Origin: Gemmatimonadaceae bacterium
GTDB taxonomy: Bacteria; Gemmatimonadota; Gemmatimonadetes; Gemmatimonadales; Gemmatimonadaceae
Reading direction: 5' to 3'
Assembly (NCBI GenBank): GCA_022843265.1
Contig: JALHNZ010000016.1
Coordinates: 1 to 62,254 of the forward strand
DNA: 62,254 bases
Under the pieces are notes generated by a model. That model did not search any database. It was not told the origin of the DNA and saw only the letters and a list, made by a program, of their open reading frames with translations. Below, piece by piece: positions 38,290-48,064 of the stretch; within the stretch, counting starts at the first letter, position 1, and every line of letters starts with the position of its first letter. The position numbers were made by a program, and so were the translations under genes.

Positions 38290-39992
38290 TCCACGCTGAA
38301 GAGGCGTTTCGCATCCGTGCGATACACCTCGAGCGCGGCATCACGTTCGGCATCCGTCCATTCCAGCAGCGCGGCCATGAGCGGCGCGATGCGTTCCGCC
38401 GCACCCACGCCGTGATCACGCGTTTCGAACGCCACGTGGGTGCGGCGCACGAGCACGTCGGCAAAAGTGCACGCCGCTTCGCGCTCAACGGCGTGCGCCA
38501 CTTCGGCCAGCATGTACGGCAGCTGTTCGACCAACCGCAAGCGCAGGTTCGGATCACGCTGCGCGTAACTCCACACGTTGCGCCAGCGACTGCCGTACGC
38601 GCGGGCCAGTCGCTCGCCCACGGCCGTATCACCGACGGTGACGGATGCTTCGTGTTCCGCCTGCTCCAGCGACTCGATGTCGCCGCCCGGCAACACTTCG
38701 CGCTCACTGCGTTCGTGTGCGTCACCGGTAGCCTTGTGGCCCGTTGCCTTGTCGGCAATATCAATGGCCATGGCGCGATACGTGGTGAGTTTTCCGCCGG
38801 TCACACTCACTAATCCGTTTGCGGCGCGCACGATGGCATGCTCGCGCGATGCACTGCCGGTATCGCGTGCCGCGCCCGTTTGTGAGGCGGCGAGCGGACG
38901 AATGCCGGCCCACGCACTGATCACGTCCTCAGATTTGAGATTGGCGTACGGGAAGCGCATGTTCACAGAGCGTAGCAGGTACGCAATTTCCTGGCCCGAC
39001 GCGCGTACATCATCGGGTCCACCCGTAGCGGGTCGTTCCGTTGTACCGATGATCGCATGCACGCCGGCCGGCAGCACGAACATCACGCGGCCGTCGAGCG
39101 GTGAGGTAATGGTGATCGCGTCCTTGTTGCCAAGTCGCTGGCGAGAAACGGCGATATGCGCGCCAACCGCACCATGCACGGCATGCGAGCTCGGCAGTCC
39201 GGTAAGTGATGCGGTGACATCACTCCACGGGCCGGTGCAGTTGATCACCAATGGTGCGCGCACCGCGAACTGACGGTCACGCAACCGATCGCGCACCATC
39301 ACGCCCGCCAGCGTTCCGTTTTGATCAATGCCGCTGGTGACTTCCACGTGGTTCGCAACTACGGCGCCGGCTTCGCGCGCGGCAATGACCGTGGCCAGTA
39401 CCAGTCGTGTGTCGTCGGTGGCCGCGTCCCAGTAGCGTGCGCCGCCAGTGAGTGCGTTGCGATCCAGCGCGGGCTCCGCATCGATCACTTCCTCGGGGTT
39501 GAGCGACTGATGGCGTCCCACATTACGAAACAGGGAGAGCGCATCGTACAGCGCGAGGCCGGCGCGCAGTTTCCACTTGGGTACGCGTGCGTCGCGGTAC
39601 ACCGGCCACGTGAATGCCAGCGGGCGCACCAGATGTGGCGCCAGTTGCAACAACAGTCGGCGCTCTCGACTCGCCTCAAACACGAGGCCGAGGTGACCAT
39701 GCTCCAGATAGCGTACACCCCCGTGCACGAGGCGCGACGATCGACTTGACGTGCCCGATGCAAAATCGTCTCGCTCAACCAGCGCCACGCGCATCCCGCG
39801 AATCGCGGCTTCGCGAGCGGTTCCGGCGCCCGTGATGCCGCCGCCAATAATGATCAGGTCGAAAGAATGGTTGGCCAGCGAGGCGATGGTTTCGTTGCGT
39901 GCCGCAACGGCCGCGCCTGCGTGAAGCGCCAGCTTGTCCGCAGACCCCTGAACGGATGTCGAAGAAAACATGGAGGCCGGAGAGTGGGGCAT
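38265..39992 (-). CDS. glpD: Aerobic glycerol-3-phosphate dehydrogenase
   Basis: About 575 residues. An FAD-binding N-terminus (DLIIIGGGITGAGTAREAAIRG), SGTSSRSSRLVHGGVRYLE (flavin/substrate loop), VINCTGPWSD and SVTGGKLTTYRAMAIDIAD are classic GlpD motifs; a C-terminal helical domain follows. It oxidises glycerol 3-phosphate to dihydroxyacetone phosphate and passes electrons to quinone at the inner membrane. The start is uncertain: ATGs at 40022, 39992 and 39971 are all possible, none with a good ribosome site. No glycerol kinase or facilitator gene is adjacent. Confidence 0.93.
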   Translation of the reverse strand: MPHSPASMFSSTSVQGSADKLALHAGAAVAARNETIASLANHSFDLIIIGGGITGAGTAREAAIRGMRVALVERDDFASGTSSRSSRLVHGGVRYLEHGHLGLVFEASRERRLLLQLAPHLVRPLAFTWPVYRDARVPKWKLRAGLALYDALSLFRNVGRHQSLNPEEVIDAEPALDRNALTGGARYWDAATDDTRLVLATVIAAREAGAVVANHVEVTSGIDQNGTLAGVMVRDRLRDRQFAVRAPLVINCTGPWSDVTASLTGLPSSHAVHGAVGAHIAVSRQRLGNKDAITITSPLDGRVMFVLPAGVHAIIGTTERPATGGPDDVRASGQEIAYLLRSVNMRFPYANLKSEDVISAWAGIRPLAASQTGAARDTGSASREHAIVRAANGLVSVTGGKLTTYRAMAIDIADKATGHKATGDAHERSEREVLPGGDIESLEQAEHEASVTVGDTAVGERLARAYGSRWRNVWSYAQRDPNLRLRLVEQLPYMLAEVAHAVEREAACTFADVLVRRTHVAFETRDHGVGAAERIAPLMAALLEWTDAERDAALEVYRTDAKRLFSVDQISAASS

Positions 39993-40082
39993 GCTGCTAT
40001 TCTGGGCGGTCAGCGTCCGCACCGCCAGTGCTCGCGGTACGAACGGCTTGCATCCGAGGATTTGATCGCGTCATGTTGTTGT

Positions 40083-40421
40083 ATGCATACGAACCGCTTT
40101 GGTCGCAGCGCGCGAGGCGCAGCGGCGACACTTGTTTGCGTGATTCTGGTGGCCTGCGACCGATCGGGGTCGAACGAGTCTTCAATTCGTGTGGTGGGTG
40201 AGCGCGCGGGAGTGCTGGTGTGGCATTCTGTTGACGGTGCCACGCGCTACCGCACCGAGATTCTCGATCGGCAAGGTCGCGTGATTCATGATCATCATGC
40301 CACTGACACGGTGGCGCCGCTGCCCCCACTCTTTATTCCGGAGAGCGGCAGTAAGTGGCGTGTACGAGCGTTCCGCGGTGACAAGGAGATTGTTGTATCT
40401 GAGCGGCAGCCGTTTATCTGA
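40083..40421 (+). CDS. Small hypothetical lipoprotein
   Basis: 112 residues. A lipoprotein signal with lipobox ILVAC (Cys25) precedes one ~75-residue beta-sandwich-like domain (VLVWHSVDGATRYRTEILDRQGRVI, SKWRVRAFRGDKEIV) that reads like an FN3-type repeat. It is divergent from glpD. The strong hairpin at 40435-40479 follows. No function is assigned. Confidence 0.72.
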   Translation: MHTNRFGRSARGAAATLVCVILVACDRSGSNESSIRVVGERAGVLVWHSVDGATRYRTEILDRQGRVIHDHHATDTVAPLPPLFIPESGSKWRVRAFRGDKEIVVSERQPFI

Positions 40422-40434
40422 CGCCTGTGATCAC

Positions 40435-40479
40435 AACACAACGGCCCACCAACGCGCATCGCGTTGGTGGGCCGTGTGT
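40435..40479. terminator. Bidirectional terminator-like hairpin
   Basis: A 16-bp perfect stem (40441-40456 with 40460-40475, loop CAT) extended by further pairs around one bulge. It lies between two convergent genes, the small lipoprotein and the second sortilin-like gene. It has no long T-run. Confidence 0.8.
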
Positions 40480-40496
40480 CATAACGCAGTGGTGAC

Positions 40497-43400
40497 TCAG
40501 GGCACGCCGAGCGTCAGGCCAGCGGCAGTGAAGGACCGACCGACCGTCTGAGCGGATGCGAGCACACGATTGGCTTCGGCGATCGCGACATCGAGCTCTC
40601 GGCTTGTTAATGTCGCCTGCTGTTGCACCGAGCTGCTTGGTGTTTCCCAGATGCCCGCAATCGCGCCCTTCACGGTGGCGAGTCGGCCGAGCACATTGGT
40701 CGTGTTCGCGGCCCCACCGAATCCACCACCACCGGGGCCAGCGGCCGGGGGCACCGCCATCGCGCCCGGCAAACGACCCGGTTGCACGCCGAACTTCACG
40801 CGCACGCTATCGAAGGCCTGTTCAAGTGTGGCGAATGACGTTTTGTTCGCGGCCGTGAGCGAGGGGGTGGAATCGAGTTTCGATTTCACCACGGCCATTT
40901 GCGACGCGAGGGCCGTGAGCCTGGTCGCGACATCGGCGCCGCGCTGCTGCCGTGTGTGCAGGTCGTTCAGCAGCGCATCGTATGCGACGCGCGCTGGGCC
41001 ACTGAGTTGCACCAGCGGATCCATGACCACTTTCATTGTTTTGGATGACAACACCTTGCCATTCGCGACCAGCGCGACCGTGTAGTCGCCGGGCGAGACA
41101 TACGGCGCGGCCGCACCACCGCCGCCCCCAAAACCGCCGCCACCTCCGCCGCCGCGGCACGGAGACGAGGGCTTGTAGCCCGCCGAGGGGAGTGGTGTGG
41201 GCAGCCCCGGAATGCGAGCGCCTCCGGCCGCGCCACCGCCAGCAGGACCGCCACCGCCACCAGGACCACCGCCGCCAGGACCGCGTCCACCGGGTGCGGC
41301 CGCTGGAGTGGCGCTCACGATCGGTGCACCACGCAGATCCCAGCACACCGTTTGTATTCCCGTGAAGTTGCTGTCGGCCCGCACCGCGAGTTCACGCACC
41401 ACACGCGTTCCACTGCTAATGCGAACCGCGAGTGAATCCGGCGCTTTGTTCACAAACATGCGAATGGTGGCGTCAGCCGGTGGGTTTTCGCCGATGAATG
41501 TCTGGTGTCCCCAGAACTCGTCGTTGCGATCGTCCTTGTACTTCCACTGCAAAGCGTTCGGTACGGAAAAGAGCGCCACGTCGGCGACGGTTCGCGCCGT
41601 GTTGTATTCCTGAATCGGCGACAGATCATCAAGAATCCAGATAGACCGTCCGTGCGACGCCACAATCAATGCGTTGTCACGCGGATGAATCGTGAGCTCA
41701 TCTACACGTACATTCGGGAAGTTGTCGCCGCTCAGTTTGCGCCAGTTCGCGCCTTTGTCGAGCGAGAGCCAGATGCCGCTTTCGCCGCCAATGTAGAGCA
41801 CGTTCGCATTGCGCGTATCTTCGGTGAGCGTACGCGCAATTTCGCCGGTGAGTCCGCTGGTGATGCGACGGAACGTGGCGCCAAAGTCGGTGCTCGTCCA
41901 CACGTGCGGCGTGTAGTCATTTTCACGGTGGTTGTCGACCGTGATGTACACAGTGCCCGCGTCGAAGCGTGACGGCACAACTTCAGAGACAAACGCTCCA
42001 GCCGGGAATCCTGGAAGGTTGGCCGTGATGTTCGTCCACGTCTTGCCGTTGTCTCGCGTGACGCTCACGGTGCCATCGTCAGTGCCCGTGTAAATCACGC
42101 CCGCCAGCTTTGGCGATTCAGCCAGCGACACGATTGCCGGCCACTGCGAGATGCCGTCGTTCCGCGCCAGACGAATGTCGCGACCGTTCTGCCCCATGGT
42201 GACAATCGAATCGCGATTCTTGTTCTGTGTGAGATCGGGGCTGATCACCGTCCACGAATCTCCGCGGTCTGATGAACGAAACACGCGGTTCGCCGCAACG
42301 ATCAGCGTGCCTGGCTCGTGCGCCGAAAGCGTCATCGGCGAATCCCAGTGAAAACGGAATCGCTCCGTTGCAGGTACGGCGGGCGATACATTCTGTGGCG
42401 TGGGGCGAATGCTCTTGGACTCGCCGGTGATCTTGTTGCGACGAATCATGTTGCCGTCCTGCGACTCGGTGTACACAATGCGCGAGTCACGCGGATCGGG
42501 CATGGCCACAAAGCCGTCGCCGCCGAGGATCTGGAACCAATCGTAGTTCATGATGCCGGCGCCGAAACGCGAGCGGCTGGGGCCACACCAGTTGTAGTTG
42601 TCCTGCATGCCGCCACACACGTTGAACGGCGTTTCCATGTCGTACCACGCATGATAGAACAAACCCACGGGCACATTCGGAATGAACTGCCACGTTTTTG
42701 CGGCGTCATACGACACACCCAGTCCACCGTCATTGCCAATCACCACATGATCGGTGTTCCGCGGATTAATCCAGATTGCATGCACGTCGTCGTGCAGCAC
42801 GCGCGCGGCGTCGGGTTCAACCGTTTTGCCTCCATCGTGCGAGACGTGCAGTCCAACACCGCCGTAGTACACGCGCTCCGGATCGATCGGATCAATCTTG
42901 AGTTTGCTGAAATACATGGGGCGCGGATTCACGCTGTTCACTTTCGCCCACGTCGCGCCGGCATCGTTTGAACGCCAGAGTCCCGACGGGCTCTGTCCTG
43001 CCGCCGACGGTGCTTCGACCAGCGCGTACACAACGCTCGCATTCGATGGCGCAATATCAACGGCCAGTCGACCGAGCGGCCCGGTGGGGAATCCACCTTC
43101 CACTTTACTCCACGTCTCGCCCCCATCTCGGCTCACGTGCAGCGCGCTGCCTTCGCCACCACCATTAAAGCAGCAGGTGGTGCGGCGGCGCTGATACGTG
43201 GTCGCGAACAACACCTTCGAATCCGTTGGCGACATGACGATGTCGTTGGCGCCGGTTTCGTCATTGATATGCAGCGTCCGCTTCCACGACGCGCCACCGT
43301 CCGTGCTCTTGTACACACCGCGCTCACCGCCAGAACCGAAGAGTGGGCCGGTGGCGGCCACGAACACGATGTCGGTGTTCGTGGGGTCGAGCACGATACG

Positions 43401-43880
43401 ATTGATGTGCCGCGACTCGCGCAACCCCATGTGGGTGAACGTGGTGCCGCCGTCGGTGCTCTTGTAAATGCCGTCACCCCACGACGTGCTCTGTCGGTTG
43501 TTTGACTCGCCGCCGCCCACCCACACCAGGTTGGGGTCCTTCTGAGAAATGGTCACCGCACCGGTGGACATCAGCCCCTGATGCTGAAGCAACGGGGTGA
43601 ACATCGTGCCGTTGCTCGTGGTCTTCCACACACCGCCGTGTGCAGTCGCCACGTAATAGATGGCCGGGTTGGCCTCATACACGGCCACCGCCGCAATACG
43701 GCCGGACATCGTGGCCGGCCCGATGGAGCGGAAATGCAGCGACGAGAACTCCGTCGCCACCGCCGGCGCGGCTTGGGACGTGAGCACTGCGGGCGCGAGG
43801 GCTGAGCCAGCTACGAACAGCAGGCCACAGGCACGTGTGCCCAAGGCACGTGCGACACGCGAAAAGCGCGGGTCGATCAC
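40497..43880 (-). CDS. Exported sortilin/VPS10-like BNR-repeat beta-propeller protein, paralogue 2
   Basis: About 1127 residues from GTG 43880, which has GGAG 8 nt upstream; the frame is open to 44354, but that part is antisense to the thiolase gene. A signal peptide (ALGTRACGLLFVAGSALAPAVLTSQ) is followed by Asp-box propeller blades (KSTDGGTTFTH, KSTDGGASWKR, VSRDGGETWSK, RSNDAGATWAK, VTRDNGKTWTN, STDFGATFRR), as in the paralogue at 11826-14873. Two long Gly/Pro-rich linkers in the C-terminal third are extreme in composition. Four Cys are present near YQRRRTTCCFNGGG and FNVCGGMQDNYNWCG. The ligand is unknown. Confidence 0.9.
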   Translation of the reverse strand: MIDPRFSRVARALGTRACGLLFVAGSALAPAVLTSQAAPAVATEFSSLHFRSIGPATMSGRIAAVAVYEANPAIYYVATAHGGVWKTTSNGTMFTPLLQHQGLMSTGAVTISQKDPNLVWVGGGESNNRQSTSWGDGIYKSTDGGTTFTHMGLRESRHINRIVLDPTNTDIVFVAATGPLFGSGGERGVYKSTDGGASWKRTLHINDETGANDIVMSPTDSKVLFATTYQRRRTTCCFNGGGEGSALHVSRDGGETWSKVEGGFPTGPLGRLAVDIAPSNASVVYALVEAPSAAGQSPSGLWRSNDAGATWAKVNSVNPRPMYFSKLKIDPIDPERVYYGGVGLHVSHDGGKTVEPDAARVLHDDVHAIWINPRNTDHVVIGNDGGLGVSYDAAKTWQFIPNVPVGLFYHAWYDMETPFNVCGGMQDNYNWCGPSRSRFGAGIMNYDWFQILGGDGFVAMPDPRDSRIVYTESQDGNMIRRNKITGESKSIRPTPQNVSPAVPATERFRFHWDSPMTLSAHEPGTLIVAANRVFRSSDRGDSWTVISPDLTQNKNRDSIVTMGQNGRDIRLARNDGISQWPAIVSLAESPKLAGVIYTGTDDGTVSVTRDNGKTWTNITANLPGFPAGAFVSEVVPSRFDAGTVYITVDNHRENDYTPHVWTSTDFGATFRRITSGLTGEIARTLTEDTRNANVLYIGGESGIWLSLDKGANWRKLSGDNFPNVRVDELTIHPRDNALIVASHGRSIWILDDLSPIQEYNTARTVADVALFSVPNALQWKYKDDRNDEFWGHQTFIGENPPADATIRMFVNKAPDSLAVRISSGTRVVRELAVRADSNFTGIQTVCWDLRGAPIVSATPAAAPGGRGPGGGGPGGGGGPAGGGAAGGARIPGLPTPLPSAGYKPSSPCRGGGGGGGFGGGGGAAAPYVSPGDYTVALVANGKVLSSKTMKVVMDPLVQLSGPARVAYDALLNDLHTRQQRGADVATRLTALASQMAVVKSKLDSTPSLTAANKTSFATLEQAFDSVRVKFGVQPGRLPGAMAVPPAAGPGGGGFGGAANTTNVLGRLATVKGAIAGIWETPSSSVQQQATLTSRELDVAIAEANRVLASAQTVGRSFTAAGLTLGVP

Positions 43881-43958
43881 AGGAGGTACTCCGGGGAAAG
43901 GTGGGACGAGCGGCCCGAGCGACTGCAGGGGGCACCCGATGTGCGGTAACTTCAATTC

Positions 43959-45257
43959 ATGATTCAATACGGGACTCCGGGGCAGCGCGTTGCCGTCGTT
44001 GCCGGCGTGCGCACGCCATTCGCTCGATCGGGCACGCTGCTCGCCGACTACTCGGCGCTTGACCTCGGCCGCCACGCCGTGGCCGCGATCATGCAACGCA
44101 CCGAGCTCGAAGGCAAGGCCGTTGACCTGCTCGTGTTTGGCACCGTGTTGCCTTCTGTACTGGCGCCCAACATTGCGCGAGAAATCTCGCTCATGCCGCA
44201 CTTTCCGCGCGACGTGCAAGCGTACACGGTGGGGAGGGCGTGCGCCTCGGCCAATCAGGCCATCACCGATGCCGCGGATCAGATTGCGCTCGGTCATGCC
44301 ACCGTTGCGATTGCAGGCGGGGCGGAATCGCTCACGCAGGTGCCGATTCTGCACTCACGTCGCATGGCCGACACGCTCATTGCCGCGAGCAAAGCCAAGT
44401 CGTTGGCGCAGCGACTCGGTATTCTGGGGCGCATCAGGCCGCGTGATCTGGTGCCCATTACGCCCGCGATCTCGGAGCCGAGCACCGGCGAGACCATGGG
44501 GCAGTCGGCCGACACTATGGCAAAACTCAACGGCATTTCGCGCGGGGCTCAGGATGCATTTGCCTTGCGGTCGCACCAACGTGCGGCTGCCGGAACACGT
44601 GACGGCCGACTCACCGCCGAGATCGCGCCGATTACCATTCCGCCCTCGCATAAGGAAATGCTGGCCACGGACAACTTGATTCGTTCGGACACCACCCTCG
44701 AGCAGCTAGGCGCGCTTAAGCCGGTATTCGATCGGCAATACGGATCGGTCACGGCTGGCAATGCATCTCCACTGACCGATGGTGCGGCCGCCGTGCTGCT
44801 CATGCGCGAAGACGTGGCCGCGGCGCTTGGCTACGCGCCGCTCGGATTCATTCGCTCGTACGCATACAGCGCAATCGACCCCGCTGAACAGTTGTTGCAA
44901 GCGCCGGTGTTTGCCGCGCCGCGCGCGCTTGAGCGTGCGGGTCTGACGCTGGCCGACATGGATCGAGTGGAGATGCACGAGGCATTCGCCGCTCAGGTGT
45001 TGAGCAACCTGCACGGACTTGCCTCACCAACATGGGCCGCACGCGCGGGACTGAGCAGCCCCGTTGGGGAGGTGGATCCGGACAAACTCAATGTGCTCGG
45101 CGGTTCGCTTTCCATAGGACATCCGTTCGGTGCGACCGGCGCACGAATCGTCACCACCTTGCTGAACGAACTTGGGCGAATTGGTGGGCAGTTCGGCTTG
45201 CTGACCGTGTGCGCGGCCGGCGGCATGGGACACGCAATGGTGGTGGAGCGCGCATGA
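43959..45257 (+). CDS. fadI: 3-ketoacyl-CoA thiolase / acetyl-CoA C-acyltransferase
   Basis: 432 residues. The nucleophile Cys95 lies in GRACASANQA, the His-containing motif is MHEAFAAQ, and the second catalytic Cys is in CAAGGMGHAM. GHPFGATGARI gives the CoA-binding loop. It cleaves 3-ketoacyl-CoA to acetyl-CoA in the last step of beta-oxidation. The stop overlaps the start of the FadJ-like gene (ATGA at 45254-45257), so the two subunits of the beta-oxidation complex are translationally coupled. FadI rather than FadA is suggested by length and order. Confidence 0.92.
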   Translation: MIQYGTPGQRVAVVAGVRTPFARSGTLLADYSALDLGRHAVAAIMQRTELEGKAVDLLVFGTVLPSVLAPNIAREISLMPHFPRDVQAYTVGRACASANQAITDAADQIALGHATVAIAGGAESLTQVPILHSRRMADTLIAASKAKSLAQRLGILGRIRPRDLVPITPAISEPSTGETMGQSADTMAKLNGISRGAQDAFALRSHQRAAAGTRDGRLTAEIAPITIPPSHKEMLATDNLIRSDTTLEQLGALKPVFDRQYGSVTAGNASPLTDGAAAVLLMREDVAAALGYAPLGFIRSYAYSAIDPAEQLLQAPVFAAPRALERAGLTLADMDRVEMHEAFAAQVLSNLHGLASPTWAARAGLSSPVGEVDPDKLNVLGGSLSIGHPFGATGARIVTTLLNELGRIGGQFGLLTVCAAGGMGHAMVVERA

Positions 45258-47401
45258 CGCAGACACTATCACTGCTGGTTGAAGACGGCGTCGCGGTGAT
45301 CACGTTCAACGATCCCAACGCGCCGGTGAACGCGCTCAACTCGCGACTGGCCTCCGAGTTTGACGCAATGTTCACGCGCCTGGAGACAGATGCGTCAATT
45401 ACGTGCGCCGTGCTGATCAGCGGCAAGCCGGACGTGTGGATTGCCGGTGCGGACATTGAAGAGCTGGTGTCGCTGACTTCGGCCAGCGCGGGCGAAACGC
45501 TTTCGCGCAACGGTCAGCGCATGCTTGACCGGCTTGCGGCGCTGAAGAAGCCGGTGGTCGCAGCGATTCACGGCGCGTGTCTTGGCGGTGGCCTCGAAGT
45601 CGCGCTGGCCTGTCATTGGCGCGTGCTCACGGATCATCCCAAGTCGGTGACAGCACTTCCGGAAACACAGCTTGGCCTCTTGCCAGGTGCGGGAGGAACG
45701 CAGCGTTTACCGCGTTTGATTGGTTTGCAAGGTGCGCTTGATATGATCCTCACCGGCAAAACGATTCGTCCGCGCAAAGCACGATCATTGGGGTTGATTG
45801 ATGATCTGGTGCATCCGGCCGTGCTGCGGCGGGTCGCGATACAGCGTGCGAAGGAACTGGCGAGTGGAAAGCGCACGCGCGAAGAGCGCCAGAGCAGTGC
45901 GTCAGAAATGCTGCTCGAAGACAATCCCGTAGGACGCGCCGTGGTATTTCGTCAGGCGCGCGAACAAGTAATGAAAAAGACGCGCGGCGCGTATCCTGCT
46001 CCGCTCGCGGCGATTGATGTAATCGCTGAGGGGTACTCGCATGGTGTGTCGCGAGGACTCGATGCCGAAGCGAAGCAGTTTGGCGCATTGGCCATGACGC
46101 CCGTGTGTCGCGAACTCACGTTTCTGTTTTTTGCGACGACGGCGCTCAAGAAGGATACAGGTGTGGGCGAGGCAGATGTTGTTGCGTCGCCCGTACAGCG
46201 ACTGGCCGTGCTTGGTGCGGGATTCATGGGTGCGGGCATTGCATCGGTCGCTGTGCAGAAACTCACACCGGTTCGTCTTCGCGACGCCTCCCTTGAGCGA
46301 ATCGCCGGCGGATTGCGTGCGGTGCGCGACGTGCTCACGGAGCAGCGGAAGAAACGCAGGCTCACACCGCTCGCATTCGACGATATGATGAGTCTGGTCA
46401 GCGGCAGCACGGACTACACTGGCTTCAAGCGTGCCGACCTGGTGATCGAAGCCGTGTTTGAAGATCTGTCCGTGAAGCACACCGTGCTGCGCGAAGTAGA
46501 AGACGCGGCGCCGGACGCAATTTTTGCATCGAATACCAGCACCATTCCGATTGCCCGCATCGCGGAAGTGGCGGCGCATCCCGATCGAGTAGTTGGCATG
46601 CACTTCTTCAGTCCGGTGCACAAAATGCCATTGCTCGAGGTTATCGCGGCCCCGCAAACGAGCGCGCAGACCATTGCGACCACCGTCGCCTACGGAAAGC
46701 AGATCGGTAAAACGGTGATCGTCGTGTCCGACGGCCCGGGCTTTTATGTGAACCGCATTCTCGCTCCGTATATCAACGAGGCCGGTCGTCTACTCGACGA
46801 AGGGGTGGCCATGGACGCGATTGACGCGGCGCTGGTTGGCTACGGATTTCCGGTTGGCCCGATCACACTGCTCGATGAAGTCGGGCTCGACATCGCCGGA
46901 AAGTCGGGACCGATCATGGCGGACGCGTTCGGCGCGCGACTCGCGCCGTCGATCACGCTGCAGCGAGTGCTGGAAGATGGTCGACTCGGTCGCAAAGGCG
47001 GACGCGGATTCTACCTGTACGACGACAAGGGCAAGCGTGACGGACCCGATAAGTCAGTGTACGCGCTCACGCCGGCAACTGGCGCACGGCTCGACATGAG
47101 CGCTGAACAGATCGTGGATCGCACCGTCATGGCGATGCTGAACGAAGCCGTGCGTTGCCTCGAAGACGGCGTGTTGCGCAATACACGCGATGGCGACATC
47201 GGCGCGGTATTCGGCATTGGCTTCCCGCCATTCCGAGGTGGCCCGTTTCGTACGATCGATGCGTTGGGCGTTGCGAATTGTGTGCAACGACTCGACGCGC
47301 TTGATGCACGGTTCCCCGGGCGCTTCACGCCCGCAACGAGACTGCGCGGTATGGCGGTGCGCGGTGAACGCTTCTATCCCTCAACCGGTAAGCCCTTGTG
47401 A
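45254..47401 (+). CDS. fadJ: Fatty acid oxidation complex alpha subunit: enoyl-CoA hydratase / 3-hydroxyacyl-CoA dehydrogenase
   Basis: 715 residues. The N-terminal crotonase domain (to about residue 190) holds IHGACLGGGLEVALAC and TALPETQLGLLPGAGGTQRLPRL with the catalytic Glu residues. The central NAD-binding domain starts at LAVLGAGFMGAGIASVAVQK. SNTSTIPIARIA and VGMHFFSPVHKMPLLEVI are 3-hydroxyacyl-CoA dehydrogenase motifs, and two C-terminal helical domains follow. It performs steps two and three of beta-oxidation. GTGA at 47398-47401 couples it to the downstream DinB gene. Confidence 0.95.
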   Translation: MTQTLSLLVEDGVAVITFNDPNAPVNALNSRLASEFDAMFTRLETDASITCAVLISGKPDVWIAGADIEELVSLTSASAGETLSRNGQRMLDRLAALKKPVVAAIHGACLGGGLEVALACHWRVLTDHPKSVTALPETQLGLLPGAGGTQRLPRLIGLQGALDMILTGKTIRPRKARSLGLIDDLVHPAVLRRVAIQRAKELASGKRTREERQSSASEMLLEDNPVGRAVVFRQAREQVMKKTRGAYPAPLAAIDVIAEGYSHGVSRGLDAEAKQFGALAMTPVCRELTFLFFATTALKKDTGVGEADVVASPVQRLAVLGAGFMGAGIASVAVQKLTPVRLRDASLERIAGGLRAVRDVLTEQRKKRRLTPLAFDDMMSLVSGSTDYTGFKRADLVIEAVFEDLSVKHTVLREVEDAAPDAIFASNTSTIPIARIAEVAAHPDRVVGMHFFSPVHKMPLLEVIAAPQTSAQTIATTVAYGKQIGKTVIVVSDGPGFYVNRILAPYINEAGRLLDEGVAMDAIDAALVGYGFPVGPITLLDEVGLDIAGKSGPIMADAFGARLAPSITLQRVLEDGRLGRKGGRGFYLYDDKGKRDGPDKSVYALTPATGARLDMSAEQIVDRTVMAMLNEAVRCLEDGVLRNTRDGDIGAVFGIGFPPFRGGPFRTIDALGVANCVQRLDALDARFPGRFTPATRLRGMAVRGERFYPSTGKPL

Positions 47402-48015
47402 GTGACGCCACCAACACCGAGCGCGCCACCGAGCAACACCAGGCGATGCATCCGAAACTGCAGATGATTGCCGCGCTGCTCGCCGAAGCGCGCGCCGAAC
47501 TCCTCGAGGCGGCACGCGATGTTCCAGCGGCGTTGCGCACGGTGCGCCCGGCGCCTGATCGCTGGTCGGCCGCAGAAGTGATGGCGCATCTCGCCATGGT
47601 GGAAGACGGTTCAGGCCGACTGTTCAGCAAAGGGGTCAAAGAGGTGCGTCAGAGTGGCGCGCCGCTAGAAGACGCGAGTTTGAGCGAAGCGGACGCGCAA
47701 GCCATGCTCGACGCGTTCGATCGATTTGGTGTGCGTGTCCGACTGCGAAAAATTGATGCGCCGTCTGTGGTGATGCCCGCCGAATCGCCGGATTTTGATG
47801 AAGCGTGTCAGGCCCTTGAGGCCACGCGCGCTCGCCTGCTGAACGCCATGCAACAGGCGAGTGGACTTGCGCTTGCCACGTACTCTGCATTACACCCACG
47901 CCTCGGCGACATGAACTTGTACGAGTGGTTGCTACTGATTGCCCGTCATGAGCAGCGTCATGTGCTTCAGCTCAAAGAAATCCGCCAGCACTTCGCTGAT
48001 GAGTACGATGTGTAA
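47398..48015 (+). CDS. DinB-family protein
   Basis: 205 residues. VRPAPDRWSAAEVMAHLAMVEDG has the first metal His of the DinB/YfiT helical bundle, and LLIARHEQRHVLQLKEI the C-terminal H-x3-H motif. No signal peptide is present, unlike the exported DinB at 30895-31461. Family members include bacillithiol-dependent transferases and uncharacterised metalloenzymes. The GTG start overlaps the fadJ stop, so it is the third gene of the fad operon. Confidence 0.88.
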   Translation: MSDATNTERATEQHQAMHPKLQMIAALLAEARAELLEAARDVPAALRTVRPAPDRWSAAEVMAHLAMVEDGSGRLFSKGVKEVRQSGAPLEDASLSEADAQAMLDAFDRFGVRVRLRKIDAPSVVMPAESPDFDEACQALEATRARLLNAMQQASGLALATYSALHPRLGDMNLYEWLLLIARHEQRHVLQLKEIRQHFADEYDV

Positions 48016-48055
48016 CTGCCCGAGCTCAGTTGTTTCCACTATCTCCCCACGCGTT

Positions 48056-48059
48056 GGAG
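48056..48059 (+). promoter_or_regulatory. Shine-Dalgarno supporting a GTG start
   Basis: GGAG five bases before GTG 48065 favours that start for the M14 peptidase over ATG 48095, which has none. Confidence 0.6.
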
Positions 48060-48064
48060 TTGCT

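Noticed and set aside
43881..44354. Upstream extension of the second sortilin-like protein
   Set aside because: The extension is antisense to the thiolase gene and precedes a good signal peptide at GTG 43880.
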